The notes under the pieces were generated by a model. The model saw nothing but the letters and a program-made list of their open reading frames with translations, was not told where the DNA came from and made no database searches. Below, piece after piece: positions 33,851 through 45,428 of a stretch of DNA of 64,000 nucleotides. The number at the start of each line of letters is the position of its first letter. The stretch's first letter is position 1. The stretch lies in NCBI GenBank assembly GCA_031841125.1, contig CM063113.1, positions 40,702,197 through 40,766,196 on the forward strand. The letters are read 5' to 3'. A program made the translations under genes and the position numbers. The stretch comes from Acanthococcus lagerstroemiae. Lineage: Eukaryota; Arthropoda; Insecta; Hemiptera; Eriococcidae.

Positions 33851-34266
33851 GTCGCTGTGTGGCCGAGTGGTTAACGTGCCCGACACGCAATCCTTGCGTC
33901 TCGGGCTCGAATTCCACCAACGCCGGAAATCTAGAACTATTCGAACATCCCCGCTAACATCCTAGCGAACACAGTGACAACACTATCAATCGAGGCGGAA
34001 AGATAATGCGTCCTGGAACCACCGCCAGTTCAAATAAACAAGGCACTACAATCGCACGGCGTGTTACCACCGGACCTAAAAGATTGATATTGGTATGTGC
34101 ACGTCGTGGTCAGCTTACTCGACGTCGTGAAAACACGTGGCTAGTAAGCGAACTGCGACTGATCACTCTTCGGCACCAAGAAGGAAAACTCTAACGCAAC
34201 AAACCGTAGGAAAGCAATGGCATACTACCCCGACTAACCTGCTATAAGAAAGTCGCGCTACCGCGA
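33851..34266 (+). mobile_element. tRNA-derived SINE, copy 1
   Basis: The first 73 bases resemble a class II (Ser/Leu-type) tRNA. They have a perfect box A (TGGCCGAGTGG at 33860-33870) and a box-B-like GGCTCGAATTCC near 33904-33915, which would form an internal Pol III promoter. A ~340-bp unrelated body follows (CATCCTAGCGAACACAG, GTGCACGTCGTGG, GTAAGCGAACTGCG). The same head plus body recurs at 45684-46096, which rules out a plain tRNA gene. No anticodon arm typical of a functional tRNA can be defended. Confidence 0.8.
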
Positions 34267-35740
34267 CCACCAGCACTCAGACATGAGTGGAAGGATTGAT
34301 AATGATGAACGAGGCACGGACCATCGGAAATAACTTCCGGCGGTTCCATCGTCGTCAAACGTTGGGATGCGATTGCGGTGAGGTAAGCTTGACTCCGGCC
34401 AACCTGACCAAACCGACGGCCGATATACGGCGTCATGCATCCCGGGCTCGCGTGTTGTGCGGTAAGGAATCTCTGAGGAGCAACTGGTCCAACTGGAACT
34501 AGTTTGCCAACCAGGGAACCTATCGCAAGCTTGTGAAATTGGCGGCTGGCTTGTGTGCTCCACTCGAGCAACGGCCAGATCTAAACCAGGGCCATTTAGC
34601 AGGTACGGAGGACGCATAGGTGTTCGCAAAATTACGAGATCAAAGCAGCAAACTATCGAACGCAGGCTGTACCGAGGTTTGGACTGTGACAAAGATCCCT
34701 CTCTATGGGTAGTGTCGGGTGACCACCAGGTGGAGGCGGGCGTAACGCAGCAAATTATTGCCCCTGTTCGAAGTCACATACGAATACTGTTCCGGCCACA
34801 GAACTTATTAAACAGAAATGGATTCACGAACGTTTTTCTCTACGGGGTGCGACATGGCATGCAATTTGTTTCGTCTCGTCGTACCTTAGGTGTTTTTTTT
34901 TTTGCTAATAACAAGTACAGCCGAGTGCGAAATGACGATAGACAAGGAAATGGGACAAATACGAACGAGTTTTCCCTTTAGATATCGGCAACTCGTTCGA
35001 ACGATGATTTTATAACTATGGCGTGGGGGGAGGCTGAATGAAGGGTTTATTTACGAACGAAATCGCTTCGAGAAAATAACGGGACTCCGACAATGTTCGC
35101 ATTATATTAGAATAAGTTGAACGTTTTATAGAAAAATGTACGTATTTTACTCGATGTTGGAAACCTTTTATTTTATATACCGTAAGAATAACAAAAAACT
35201 GCATTTGTTTATTTTTCGTTTCTTGTTTGTTTTTATTTTCGTCGTTCGTTGTTGTAAATATTATTACGTTTACGTGTGATAAAAATTCATGTTCATTATG
35301 TGTATTACGTACCTACATCGTTAAAAGTTATTACTAATATTATTATCGTAATTATTAATTTGTTCGATTTCCCGTAATTCATTTTGTTACCCTTTTGTAC
35401 GTATACTCGTGTGATCGTGTTCGGCGAGTAAATATACGAGTATCTAAGTATACGTGTGTGTTGTTTGGTTTCGACTGAACGATCCCCTCGATTGCTCAGT
35501 GGTACTGTACTCGCGATGCCTTAATATGTCACCAATAGTACTGCCGCCAGATAAGTGAGGAAACTCAAAACAAAAAAATAATAAAAAAAATAACATGCAG
35601 ACAAAGAAGACACACATACAGCGGGTCAAATATATGCACACGTGACGCGTCTTGACGAAAAATTGTCGAGGGCAGTACTTAGCATACCAGGCCTGTCAAA
35701 AATCGATAATTTTTACTATCGATTATAATCGATTTTGAGG
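34267..35740. other. GC-richer block then AT-rich DNA, no supported gene
   Basis: 34270-34790 is GC-rich and has open frames of 140 codons on both strands (34258-34692 on -, 34553-34981 on +) that resemble nothing known. It may be a further mobile element abutting the SINE. 35000-35450 is strongly AT-rich. Confidence 0.35.
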
Positions 35741-35747
35741 CAGTCGT

Positions 35748-35830
35748 TATTTATTTATTTATTTATTAGCTCCGTACGGCCATATAGCCATTTACGATTG
35801 ACGAGGGGGGGATACAAAAGTAGGGGAACA
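35748..35830 (-). mobile_element. 3' end of an antisense LINE with (TAAA)n tail
   Basis: On the - strand the sequence reads GGCTATATGGCCGTACGGAG followed by CTAATAAATAAATAAATAAA. A small GGC...GCC hairpin before a tandem tail is also how the LINE copies at 38860-38930 and 44450-44506 end. A short 5'-truncated LINE insertion is inferred. Confidence 0.5.
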
Positions 35831-35869
35831 CTATTAATTATTTAAAAATAATAAAATATAAACTGTAAA

Positions 35870-35896
35870 TGAGAGACAGAGAGCGAGTGAGAGTGA

Positions 35897-35947
<51 letters not shown>

Positions 35948-35960
35948 TGAGTAGAGAGTA
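35870..35960. repeat. (GA)n microsatellite with interruptions
   Basis: GAGA/GTGAGAGA words surround a pure GA core at about 35900-35943. Confidence 0.9.
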
Positions 35961-36009
35961 ACGTAAGATCGGATCGAAAGCCTAGGGGGAGTTACGTCAA
36001 TACTAAAAG

Positions 36010-38930
36010 GAAAAGGTCCTGACTAAAATTAGATTCAATTCAGAACACGTTAACTAGAAGAAATCGAAATTTTGAGTATAACTTAAATTTATTATTTCTG
36101 GGTGCATTCTATTCCCCCCCCCCCAAACTCCTGCAGGAATGTGTATAAACATGTATACGAAACAGCTATGAACTATTACCCACTCTTACAAAACAACGTA
36201 ATTATTATAGGCGATTTTAATTTACCTGAATTCAGCACACTGAATGTAAATCAACCCAGCTGGGAGCAAGAAATGAGTTCTAAGGTTAAAGACTTGTTCG
36301 AGTTTTTGCAGATATCCTCCCTTCAATCGTATAACCATATTCTGAACTATCTACATAAAACATTAGATCTCGTACTGACTAATATAGAAGAAGCAAAAGT
36401 GAATTCTGAGGCGTCACTTATTTCTTATTCAGATAAATACCATCCCCCCCCCCATTTACTGTCAATTTACCTTCAAATCATGCATATAGAGGCAGTGGTA
36501 AACGTAGTACTGGGTTTGTAGCAGAGACAGTTCAATTTTTAAATTATGCCAAAGCTGACTTCCAAAGAATGTATCGTGAATTTCAGCAGGCAGACTGGTT
36601 GTACCTGTATCGGATTGAGGACAGCAATACTGCGGTCGACTATTTTAATGCTAAAACGCAAGAAATCATAACTGCCACAGTTCCTAAAGCGAGGAAAAAA
36701 AGGAACCAATACCCTCCCTGGTTCACGCGCGAAATAATTATTGCACTAAAAGAAAAGGAAAGAAGCCGTCTGAGGTTAAAAACAACGGGTAAACAAGAAT
36801 ACCTCACACAATACGAAATTTTTCGAAAAGAGACAAAGAGACTCATAAAAAAAACCCGTAAATCATTTGAAACAAATGTTGAAAGCAGGATCGGTGAGAA
36901 CCCCAAAAAATTTTGGAGTTATTTTAATGAAAAGAGGAAATCAAATTTGGTAACAAATACATATAGGTATAAAGGAGAAGATTTGCGCACTCCTGCTGAT
37001 ATTGCTGCTGCATTTGCTCATCATTTCTCTTCGGTCTTCAGTGTCCCTGTAAGTACATCTGAATTAAAAACCTATGAAGATGATAATCTCTCAGTTCGAC
37101 TAGATGTAGTCACTGCTGCGGAAGTTAGGGAAGCTTTGTCACAATTGAAACCTAAACGGACTCTAGGACCCGATGGAATTCCACCTTACATATTCAGAGC
37201 ATGCGCCGAGTATTTTATCAGACCTCTGACACATATACTCAACACAGTGATTCGAGCTGCTGAATTCCCGAAGGCTTGGAAAATATCGTCGGTAACACCT
37301 ATCCCAAAAGGGGTAGACAAGGCTGATGTCAGTAACCATAGGCCTATATCAATTATTCCTGTCACCGCCAAAATTTTCGAATCAGTACTACACAAAAGAA
37401 TCTATGAACAAGTTCGTAATCAAATCACAAATAACCAGCATGGTTTTATGGAAGGGAGGTCAGTAGTCACCAATTTAGTTACTTTTGTAGATTACACATC
37501 TCACGCTCTCGATCTAAATACACAAGTGGATACAATATATACAGATTTTCAAAAAGCGTTTGACAAAGTGGATCACGAACTACTTGTACAAAAATTAAGT
37601 AGAATGGGTTTCACAAACAACCTGGTAAAATTATTTAGATCTTATCTAACAAACAGGCAGCAGTATGTTATTTACAAAGGGTCAAAATCTGGAAACTTCG
37701 ATTGCACATCAGGAATTCCACAAGGCTCCAACCTTGGTCCCCTTTTGTTTACGTTATTTATAAATGATATCACAGATGGAATAAAATATTCGACAGCTCT
37801 ACTATATGCGGATGATTTAAAACTCTACAAGCAGATTAGCACTGTACATGATTCCCACCTTTTACAGTTAGATCTTGATGTAATCGTTCAATGGAGCGTG
37901 AAAAATAACTTACCTTTCAATGTACAAAAATGCTATAGTATCACATACACACGAAAAATAAATCCAATAAAATTTAACTACAAAATGAAAGGTGTGGAAA
38001 TCAAAGAAGTTAGCTATACTAGGGACTTGGGTGTTTTACTAGACTCCAGATTAACATTCAAGAATCACATAAGTAATATAGTTAATGATGCTCGTAGAAT
38101 GCTGGGGTTTGTTATCCGTAATTCAATGAACTTCAAAAAAATATAAACTATACAAACCCTATACTACTCCCTGGTAAGAACGCATCTAGAATACGCATCA
38201 GTTGTCTGGAACCCGGCAACAATTACTACTCTAAAGGAGATAGAAAAAATACAGAAAAGATTCCTGAGATATCTGTATTACAGACAGTTCTCGTATTATT
38301 CATACTCTATCACATATACAAAGTTACTTCAAGGATATGAGATGAAAAGTCTTCAGGGTCGGAGGAACATAGCTTCCCTAATGTTCTTGTACAAAATACT
38401 CCATAATAAAATAAGTGAACCTACTTTATTGGAGAGAATTAAAATACGAGTACCCACTTACAGGGCTAGGAAATCAAACCTATTTGAAATACAACATTCA
38501 CGAACCAATCACTGCACAAATGCTCCTTTTAATAGAATAATGAAATTGTACAACAATTTGAGCAGAATGCAGCAGCACCTCGATATACTAGGTACCAACA
38601 ATTATACGAGATTCAGGCAACACGTTACAGAATTGTGCGATTAACACGGCGTACAGGAAAATACTTAGCAAATGTGCTTGGGTGGACTCCACTTGGGGGT
38701 TCTTCTGCAGTTCGGAAGGTGGGCCTTCAGTGGGGAGATGCGGCGCTACAACCGGTGGATGAACGAAACTGCTTCTTTTTTTCTTTTTTTTTTTTCATTT
38801 TTATTTTCTATCATCATATTTATTTTCTATTATGTCAAATTATTTCACACACCCTCTACATAATTGGCCCACGGGCTGTGAAGAGGGTGCCCAAATAAAT
38901 AAATATTATTATTATTATTATTATTATAAA
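36010..38930 (+). mobile_element. CR1/Jockey-like LINE, copy 1 (5'-truncated)
   Basis: The copy holds the end of the endonuclease, a nearly complete RT and C-terminal domain, a 3' UTR from 38645 and an (ATT)n tail at about 38903-38929. A GGCCCACGGGCTGTG hairpin phrase comes shortly before the tail. A second, nested copy lies at 39680-44506. The left boundary is uncertain, because reading upstream of 36100 stays open to about 36010. Confidence 0.85.
36090..38644 (+). pseudogene. LINE ORF2: endonuclease end, reverse transcriptase and C-terminal domain (nearly open)
   Basis: The endonuclease end is marked by VIIIGDFNLPE and KTLDLVLTN. A frameshift falls in a C8-9 run near 36444, after which SDKYHPP is followed in a new frame by the RT. 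From 36569 the RT is open for 525 codons. Its motifs in order are LKPKRTLGPDGIPPYIF, ITNNQHGFMEGRSV, TDFQKAFDKVDH, GIPQGSNLGPLLFTLFI and LLYADDLKLY with the catalytic Asp pair. One in-frame TAA at 38144-38146 precedes a C-terminal part (SLVRTHLEYASVVWNPA, ending HVTELCD) in the same frame. It would nick and reverse-transcribe at target DNA. Only these two lesions break it from the endonuclease onward. Confidence 0.9.
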
Positions 38931-39579
38931 ATAGACGTTTTATGAAAAAGTACAAAACTGTATTGAAATAAATTATCTAAATTGTCGGCTCGGTCTCGGG
39001 AACCGGACTGCTGGATGATATTGGATTCGGACCTAACGACAAACATAAAACAAACGTTTGTCGTCAGTCTAAGAAATAACGAAAAGGAGAAAAGGATTCG
39101 GCCCCATTGGGCGAACGTTCGAGTTTTTCGAACGGAATTCTAGCTTGAATTCTACAGGCCCCAAAGGGCGAATGTTCGAGGAAATCGAACGGAATTCCAC
39201 GAGGAATTCAAATTATTACGATCGACACGAATTTGCATCGATAATTTCAACTCAAATTTTGTTGACTGGTGATGATGACTTTGGAAAACTTGTCCGAACC
39301 GAATTACGAAATTTACGTACATACGAGAACTACACGTTCTAGATTTCTTAGATGTCAATACATTTACTGTCTACTGACAATACTACTGACCTGTACATCC
39401 ATAATTTCTACCTCCTCGTCGGTCATAATCTCCAAAGTTCGGCACTGAATTCGCGTACTATTTCTTATGTAACTCAAAAAAGCAACTGACCGGAGAGGCT
39501 CGATGTAAGCTTAAACGAAGACGTTACTTTCCCTTGCTAAGCACAGCCAATTATTTATTTATTTATTTTTCCACCCTCA
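38931..39579. other. Spacer DNA before the nested insertion
   Basis: No gene is supported; one pair of 65-codon frames on opposite strands at 39145-39358 has no resemblance. A (TTTA)n run lies at about 39550-39569. Confidence 0.35.
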
Positions 39580-39727
39580 AACCTTGTGGCATTTTTATGA
39601 ACGACCACAACCAAGAAAAACCAAGGTATTTCGATCGCTCACAAACATGTGCACATTGTACTGCTGATACCTTCCGTTTTAAAGACAAATCTCGACTAAA
39701 ATTTAAAAAAACAGGGAAACAGGAGTA

Positions 39728-40471
39728 CAGTAGACGCCGCTTATTAGAACCACTTCGGGACCATAGAAAATTGGTTCCAATAACCGAATGGTTCAATTAC
39801 CCGAAGTACAAAAAAAAAAGTTCGGTTTATACATGAAATTAGTGTACAGTACATTATTACACATTAGTACTCGCAAGTACACGTCAGGTAGGTTTAATAA
39901 ATTTGTCGAGGGTCGACTGCGTTTTACACTCTTCTAAAATATTACAAATAAATTGCTCGTACTTAAAGTGTTGTTCGAACCCTTCTTCGTCAGCTCGTCT
40001 CTGAACTCCTCTCCTAAGCACAGTAAGTGCTGCAGTCATTTCTTGTGCTCTTGGCGGTTGCTCATCATCGGTGTCACTATCATGATCTTCCCCTTGTTGG
40101 ACTGAATCCTGTTTATCGGTTGAGAACGTAGCAAGTGCTGCATCACAAATTTCCTCTTCAGTTAGAGTTGCTGTAGTTTGAAGATTTGTATCGACGTTGA
40201 TCCATTCGTCATATTCATTATCTGAGAGATCTGCTGGTTTTTCAGGGCTTGGTAATTCCTCTTCTTCTTCAGAATGAGTAAATCCACCATGCCGGAAACA
40301 GTTTCGTATTGTCTCACGTGCACGTCAACGTGGTACAATTAAACGAAATGTTGGTTCTATTAAACGCTTGATTTTATGTGTAAAAGAATACATCCGTTCC
40401 GTTACTACAGGTTTTGGTTCTAATAGGCGAATGGTTCAATTATCCGTGGTTCAAATATGCGGCGTCTACTG
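39728..40471 (-). mobile_element. Tigger/pogo-type element, internally deleted
   Basis: CAGTAGACGCCGC at the left and GCGGCGTCTACTG at the right (13 bp perfect, weaker pairing beyond) are flanked by TA at 39726-39727 and 40472-40473. This is the target duplication of pogo/Tigger elements. Excising the 744 bp plus one TA restores the LINE reading frame. It is much shorter than the usual ~2.5 kb, and only the transposase end remains. Confidence 0.88.
39884..40324 (-). pseudogene. Tigger-type (DDE_1) transposase, C-terminal fragment
   Basis: On the - strand a 146-codon frame ends at 39884-39886. It reads RARETIRNCFRHGGF, the conserved segment after the last catalytic Asp region in pogo/Tigger transposases. 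An acidic Ser/Glu-rich linker follows (SEEEEELPSPEKP), then CDAALATFS and a terminus ending QSTLDKFIKPT. Upstream, a TGA (40325-40327) interrupts a continuing frame (KRLIEPTFRLIVPR). The DNA-binding domain and the catalytic triad are absent. Confidence 0.85.
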
Positions 40472-41749
40472 TATTTTCAGAGATATCAGACGCTCAGAAA
40501 GAAAAGTAAGCAGATGATAAAACAAGCACGCAAGACATTCGAAGAAAATACTGAAAACAAAATAAAGGAGGATCCCAAACGATTTTGGAATTATGTTAAC
40601 GAAAAAAGAAAGACGTCACCAAAGGGTTATGCATTAAAATATAAAGGAAGAGACTTACAGCAGCATTTGCCCAGCATTTCACCTCAGTATTTACTGTACC
40701 TTCACAAGTCTCTGGTTTTAATCCAGACAATGGAAATATCCATTCAGTTGAGCTGGAATTTATTGAACCAACTGAAATACAACAGGCTCTTAGGTACTTG
40801 AAGCCAAAAAGAACAATAGGCCCTGATGGGATCCCTCCTTACATAATTAAAGCCTGTGGTGAATTCCTCGTGAAACCATTAACGCATATATTTAATATCA
40901 TAGTTCGAACATCGCAATACCCTAAATCATGGAAAACATCGTGCGTCATACCGATTCCGAAAAATGAAAACCAAAACGACGTTAGTAACTACAGGCCAAT
41001 ATCACTAATTCCGGCAGCGGCCAAAATTTTCGAATCAATAATATACAAAAGGATATACGGACAGGTTAGAAACCAAATTTCAGATTTCCAACATGGTTTC
41101 ATGGAAGGTAGGTCGGTTGTGACTAACTTAGTGTCCTTTGTCGACTACGCATACTCTATTCTACATCATAATACGCAAGTAGATACAATTTACACAGATT
41201 TTCAAAAAGCATTTGACAAAGTTGATCATGTAATACTACTAGGGAAGCTAGGTAGAATGGGTTTTTCAGAAAGCCTAATTAATTTATTTTCATCGTACCT
41301 CACAGACAGACAACAATATGTTACATATAAGGAATCGAAATCGGAAAAATTTTTATGTACATCAGGAGTTCCACAAGGCTCTAACCTCGGTCCGCTTTTG
41401 TTTTTTCTCTTTATTAATGATATTGCAGAAGAAATAAAATATTCTCGCCCGCTTTTATACGCAGATGATCTGAAACTCTTTAAAGAGATTCGTTCAGAAA
41501 ATGATATACAGCTTTTACAATCTGATTTGAATGTACTGACTGAATGGAGCCTGCGTAATAACCTACCTTTCAATGTTCAAAAATGTCAGGCTATAACATA
41601 TACACGCAAAATCAAACCAGTGCAAGCTAATTATAGGATAAATGGTATTGCAGTTAAGTCAGTAACTCAAATTAGGGACTTGGGGGTCTTACTTGATCAT
41701 AGATTGACATTTAAAAGTCATATAAACCAAAAAGTGAACACCGCCCGTA

Positions 41750-43405
41750 AATTTTTTTTTATTTTAAATTTTGTTTATTAGCACTGCCCATCGGCATTCT
41801 CCAATACGTATTAACTTAGATACTAGTATATATATCGTAACTAGCTATTCTTAATGTGACGCGAAGGAAGTACGGCCAGTGCAGTACTTCATTACAATAT
41901 TGTTTGCTAGCAGGATAGATCCGTCGGCTTTGTTCTCCTCAGCCGGCGGGTGATGGATCCAGTATCCAAGAGGACAATAGCTTCCGGATTCGGATGCTGG
42001 TGAAGTCGCTGCTCGTGTCTAGTTGCAGTCTTCCCGATTTCTTCCTCTACTGAGGTCAGGTGAAAGTCTCGGTGCAGCGTTCGATTGCTTACATAGCACG
42101 GAGCGTTGGCCATTACCCGAAGACATTTATTTTGAAACCGCTGGAGAATTTCACGATTTGACTTTTTCGTGCAGCCCCAGAGCTGCGAGCCGTACTGCCA
42201 CACTGGTCGCAGTAACATAACGTATAATAGTCGTTTGTTTTCCAGGCTTAGTTGGGATTTTCGGCCCATCAGCCAGTAGGCATTTCTAAGTCGGAGGTCG
42301 AGGTCCTGGCGTTTCATTTTAACGTGGTGTTTCCAGTTTAATCTGGAATCTATATGCATTCCCAGATACTTTGACGATTCATGTTTGGGTACGATGGCGC
42401 CGTTTATCACGATGGGTTGGTAACTGTAATTCTTGAGAGTGAATGTCGTGTGGGTGGATTTGGACTCATTAAGTTTTATTTTCCATTTTTCAGCCCAAGT
42501 GGTCACTTTGTTCACCGCGTTTTGCAGGTTATTGACTGCTATGTTTTGCTGATCGTAGACGGAAATTAGTACTGTATCGTCAGCAAATGTCGCATTCGTT
42601 ATACCATCGCTGGTTGGTAGGTCGGCAGTGAATAGCACATAGAGGAGTGGCCCCAGGATACTACCTTGGGGAACGCCTGCTTTGATTTCGTGTTCGTAGG
42701 AGACTGCTCCTTCATAGTGGACAGCAAACTTTCGATTTGTCAGGTACGATGATAGGATTTCGCACATACTACTAGGCAGAATACGACTTAGTTTGACCAG
42801 TAGCCCGCTATGCCAAACCCGATCAAAGGCCTGGCTGACATCTAAGAATACTGCTTCACAGTACTTTTTGTTTTCTAATGCTTCCTCGATCACTTGGATG
42901 ACCCTGTGAACTTGGTCGTTTGCGGAGTGCTCCTTCTGGAACCCAAATTGATGTTCTGGGATGACCTTCTATGAGCGATTCAATCTGTTTGTGAAGAATG
43001 CGTTCTAACAGCTTCGATAGAGTCGGGAGCAGGGAGATAGGCCGGTATGACGCCGGATGTTCCGCTGGTTTACCAGGTTTAGGTATAAGAATTAATTTGG
43101 CGATTTTCCATTGCTGCGGGAAGTATCTCAATCGTAGAGCCGCATTGTAGAGGTACGTAAGCATGACTATCCCTTTCTTCGGGAGTTCTTTTATGAGTGC
43201 TCCAGATATTTTATCGCTACCTGGGGCTTTTTTGACATTTATCGCTTTGTCGATCAGCAAGGCAACTTCGGCTGGCGTCGTCATCTTTAGAGATGAGGTT
43301 TCCTCCAGATGTTCGGGTATCAACGTTGCATCGGAGTGCATATCATGTGGTTTGAAGGTATTTGCTAGGTGACGTGCAAATACTTCCGCAATTTCCTCGT
43401 TGCTC
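41750..43405 (-). mobile_element. Jockey-clade LINE, 5'-truncated, antisense inside the CR1/Jockey-like copy 2
   Basis: The - strand carries RT and C-terminal domain, then a short 3' UTR (41906 down to 41758) ending AATAAACAAAATTTAAAATAAAAAAAA (in pieces: AATAAA signal and A-run). It interrupts the host LINE between ARK and MLGFVIRN, which are adjacent in copy 1. A duplication of about three A residues may flank it. Poly(A) rather than triplets distinguishes this LINE from the others in the window. Confidence 0.88.
41907..43405 (-). pseudogene. Jockey-type reverse transcriptase with one frameshift
   Basis: The upstream frame (to about 42970) has KKAPGSDKISGALIKELP, LILIPKPGKPAEHPASYR and PISLLPTLSKLLERILHK. 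A single-base insertion in the GAAGGTC stretch near 42968 shifts the frame. The second frame then runs open for more than 328 codons: VFLDVSQAFDRVWHSGLL, GVPQGSILGPLLYVLFTA, NATFADDTVLIS with the catalytic Asp pair, and LRPVWQYGSQLWGC. It ends at 41907-41909. The endonuclease is lost by truncation. Confidence 0.9.
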
Positions 43406-45428
43406 AAATGCTGGGATTTGTTATACGAAATTCGAAAATTTTTACAAAAACTGAGACTTTAAAAAAGCTGTATTATTCACTCGTAAGATCACATTTGGAA
43501 TTTGCTTCGGTTGTGTGGAATCCGGCCGCAGTTGACACAATAAAAGTAATAGAGAAAGTACAGAAACGATTTCTAAAATATTTGTATTATAAGCAATTTC
43601 TGTACTACTCAAACTCAATCACTTATACTGAATTACTCCAAGGGTATGAAATAAAAAGTTTACATGGAAGAAGGGATATTGCCTCAATAAATTTCCTGCA
43701 CGGCATAATCAATAATAAAATATCTGAACCATCCTTACTAGGAAAAATCAAAATTCGCGTGCCAAGTTTTCATAGCAGGAAAACTAATTTATTTGAACCA
43801 GAGCGCTCCAGCACAAATTACTACTTAAACGCTCCCTTCAACAGAGTCATGAGACTGTACAATGATACTAGTAGAATTCACGACAAACTAGATATCCTGG
43901 ATTCAAATGGCATATCAAAATTCAAGCAGCACATTACTCAGCTATTCGATTAAGACAGCCCTCCAAAAGGACCGGGGTGGAGTGAACAGTAGCAAGAAAT
44001 ATAAAGAGGTCCAGGTTTCCGGATTTAAGATTATGAAGTGAGGTCGGCGCGGCACGTCAGGGAAGGCATCCAGGTTTTTTTTTTTCTTTCTTTTTTTTTT
44101 CTTTCTTTTCTCCTTATTTTAGGGCTGGCTGAACAAAACAAAAATCGTTTCTTCGTTATCGTCTTTTTATTTTGTCACAAAAATTATCATTTTTCCTTCG
44201 TTATCGTTTACGTTATTTCATTATCATCATTTTTTTTTGTTTTGTTTTCGTTATTAAATTTGTTAGTCCTTCGTTATCGTTTCGTTTTTCGTTTGCCGGC
44301 CCTGTATTTCCCCCCTACTTTTCTGTTTTTTTTTGTTTTTGTTGTTGTTTATTTTTCTTTTATTTAAGTCTCGTTTGTTCTATTTCTAGTTCGTTTTTTT
44401 TTTTTTTCTATTTCATTTATTTTTTTCTTTGCTATCATTCCCTCTGTCGTAATTGGCCAACTGGCTGTGACAGAGGGAATTAAAATATACTCTATTATTA
44501 TTATTATTTATCAGCGAGTACGTGCTTAAGTCAGAAAATCGGCGTCAACGCTCAAAAAATGCAGGCATCCGAAAGGGCCTGGGAAAAGCCACGACTAGCT
44601 CATACGAGACTTGCCCAGGGAGCGGGAGGTGCCAGGGCTTTGGAAGGCGGTTACCCAGATCACATGTTGAATATTCTATAGTTCCGGGGCCAGAAGCAAG
44701 AAAAGTAAAAAGAAAAGCTAAGACATCTCTCTCTGTACGCCATAATCCCTTACATTCTCTCTTACATAAAAGGTACTTACGACCTCATGTCATTCACGCG
44801 GTGCACCTCAAAAAGGAAAAAGAATAACGCAGGTTATACATCGCGGACAGACATTTATTTATAAAGAAACCAAAAAACTCCACGGACGCGGTGGCGGTCA
44901 CGAAACTGCGGCTCAAAGAGCCGCACGAGAAAGTTCGCGAACACGCGGTCAGGTCCAGGGTTGAAGAAAAAAGAAACGTCGCGGAGCTCGGCTGGTCGCG
45001 GAAAATCGCACCAAAATTACACTCGAGGTCGCGGTGTCGGGTGCGAAAAAGGTCCACACCCAGAACGCTCTTAAAAACGTAATAAAATAAGTCAAAAAAA
45101 TGAAAATCAAAACGACCAGAAAAGCTCTGTCTTAGAGAAAAAAAGTGTAAAAAAAAAGACGTTCGCTGTCCAAAGACAGATTCACTAACAGTACACCGCC
45201 TCGATTGCAATTAGCTGCCGATACCAGCAGTGCGGGAGGGGTAGAGGGAGGAAAACTGCAAGAGTTTTCATGCAGGAAGATAAACGTTTGTATGTGGAGC
45301 ACAGAGAAATCGCTAGATGGACAGAGTGGAAAGGTGGAAAAGCGGGTTGCGGGAAAAGAGAGAGGAGAGGACGTACTAATGCCTGCGGAACTCCGAAGCG
45401 TATTCACGTGTTTCCATGCCACAACCTA

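Larger units (their letters stand above)
39680..43953 (+). pseudogene. LINE ORF2 of copy 2, in three pieces
   Basis: Piece one (39680-39727) reads KDKSRLKFKKTGKQEY. It resumes after the Tigger element at 40474 with FQRYQTLRKKSKQ and continues through EDPKRFWNYVNEKRK. A small deletion near 40657 shifts the frame. The RT follows: LKPKRTIGPDGIPPYII, DFQHGFMEGRSV, TDFQKAFDKVDH, GVPQGSNLGPLLF and LLYADDLKLF. At 41749 the Jockey insertion intervenes. The last piece, 43406-43953, reads MLGFVIRNSK, then SLVRSHLEFASVVWNPA and ends HITQLFD. Overall it is clearly paralogous to 36569-38644. Confidence 0.9.
39680..44506 (+). mobile_element. CR1/Jockey-like LINE, copy 2 (5'-truncated, itself twice interrupted)
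   Basis: The copy starts inside ORF2 with a frame matching the copy 1 region at about 36750, and ends in a 3' UTR and an (ATT)n tail at 44490-44506. The T-rich 3' UTR at 44070-44440 and the GGCCAACTGGCTGTG phrase before the tail mirror copy 1. It carries a Tigger remnant (39728-40471) and an antisense Jockey LINE (41750-43405). A 3-base TTT duplication at most flanks it. Confidence 0.85.
39586..45422. mobile_element. GTGGCAT element, copy 2, split by a LINE
   Basis: The left 94 bases (39586-39679) and the right 916 bases (44507-45422) are homologous to 4523-5531 and join at CCGTTT/ATCAGCGAG, which is continuous in copy 1. The ends are again GTGGCAT and ATGCCAC. Flanks AACCTT (39580-39585) and AACCTA (45423-45428) differ by one base, as an old 6-bp duplication would. 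Without the insert the copy is 1,010 bp, essentially the length of copy 1. It is non-coding. Confidence 0.85.

Noticed and set aside
33851..33923. Possible functional tRNA-Ser or tRNA-Leu gene
   Set aside because: Box A is perfect, but the anticodon and variable arms do not pair convincingly and the same head plus a 340-bp body recurs at 45684, which marks a SINE.
34258..34981. Overlapping 140-codon frames on opposite strands as genes
   Set aside because: GC-rich DNA with few stops on both strands, no family resemblance and no splice or start context.
44038..44483. Phe/Leu-rich membrane-like frames
   Set aside because: They are translations of the T-rich 3' UTR of the nested LINE copy.
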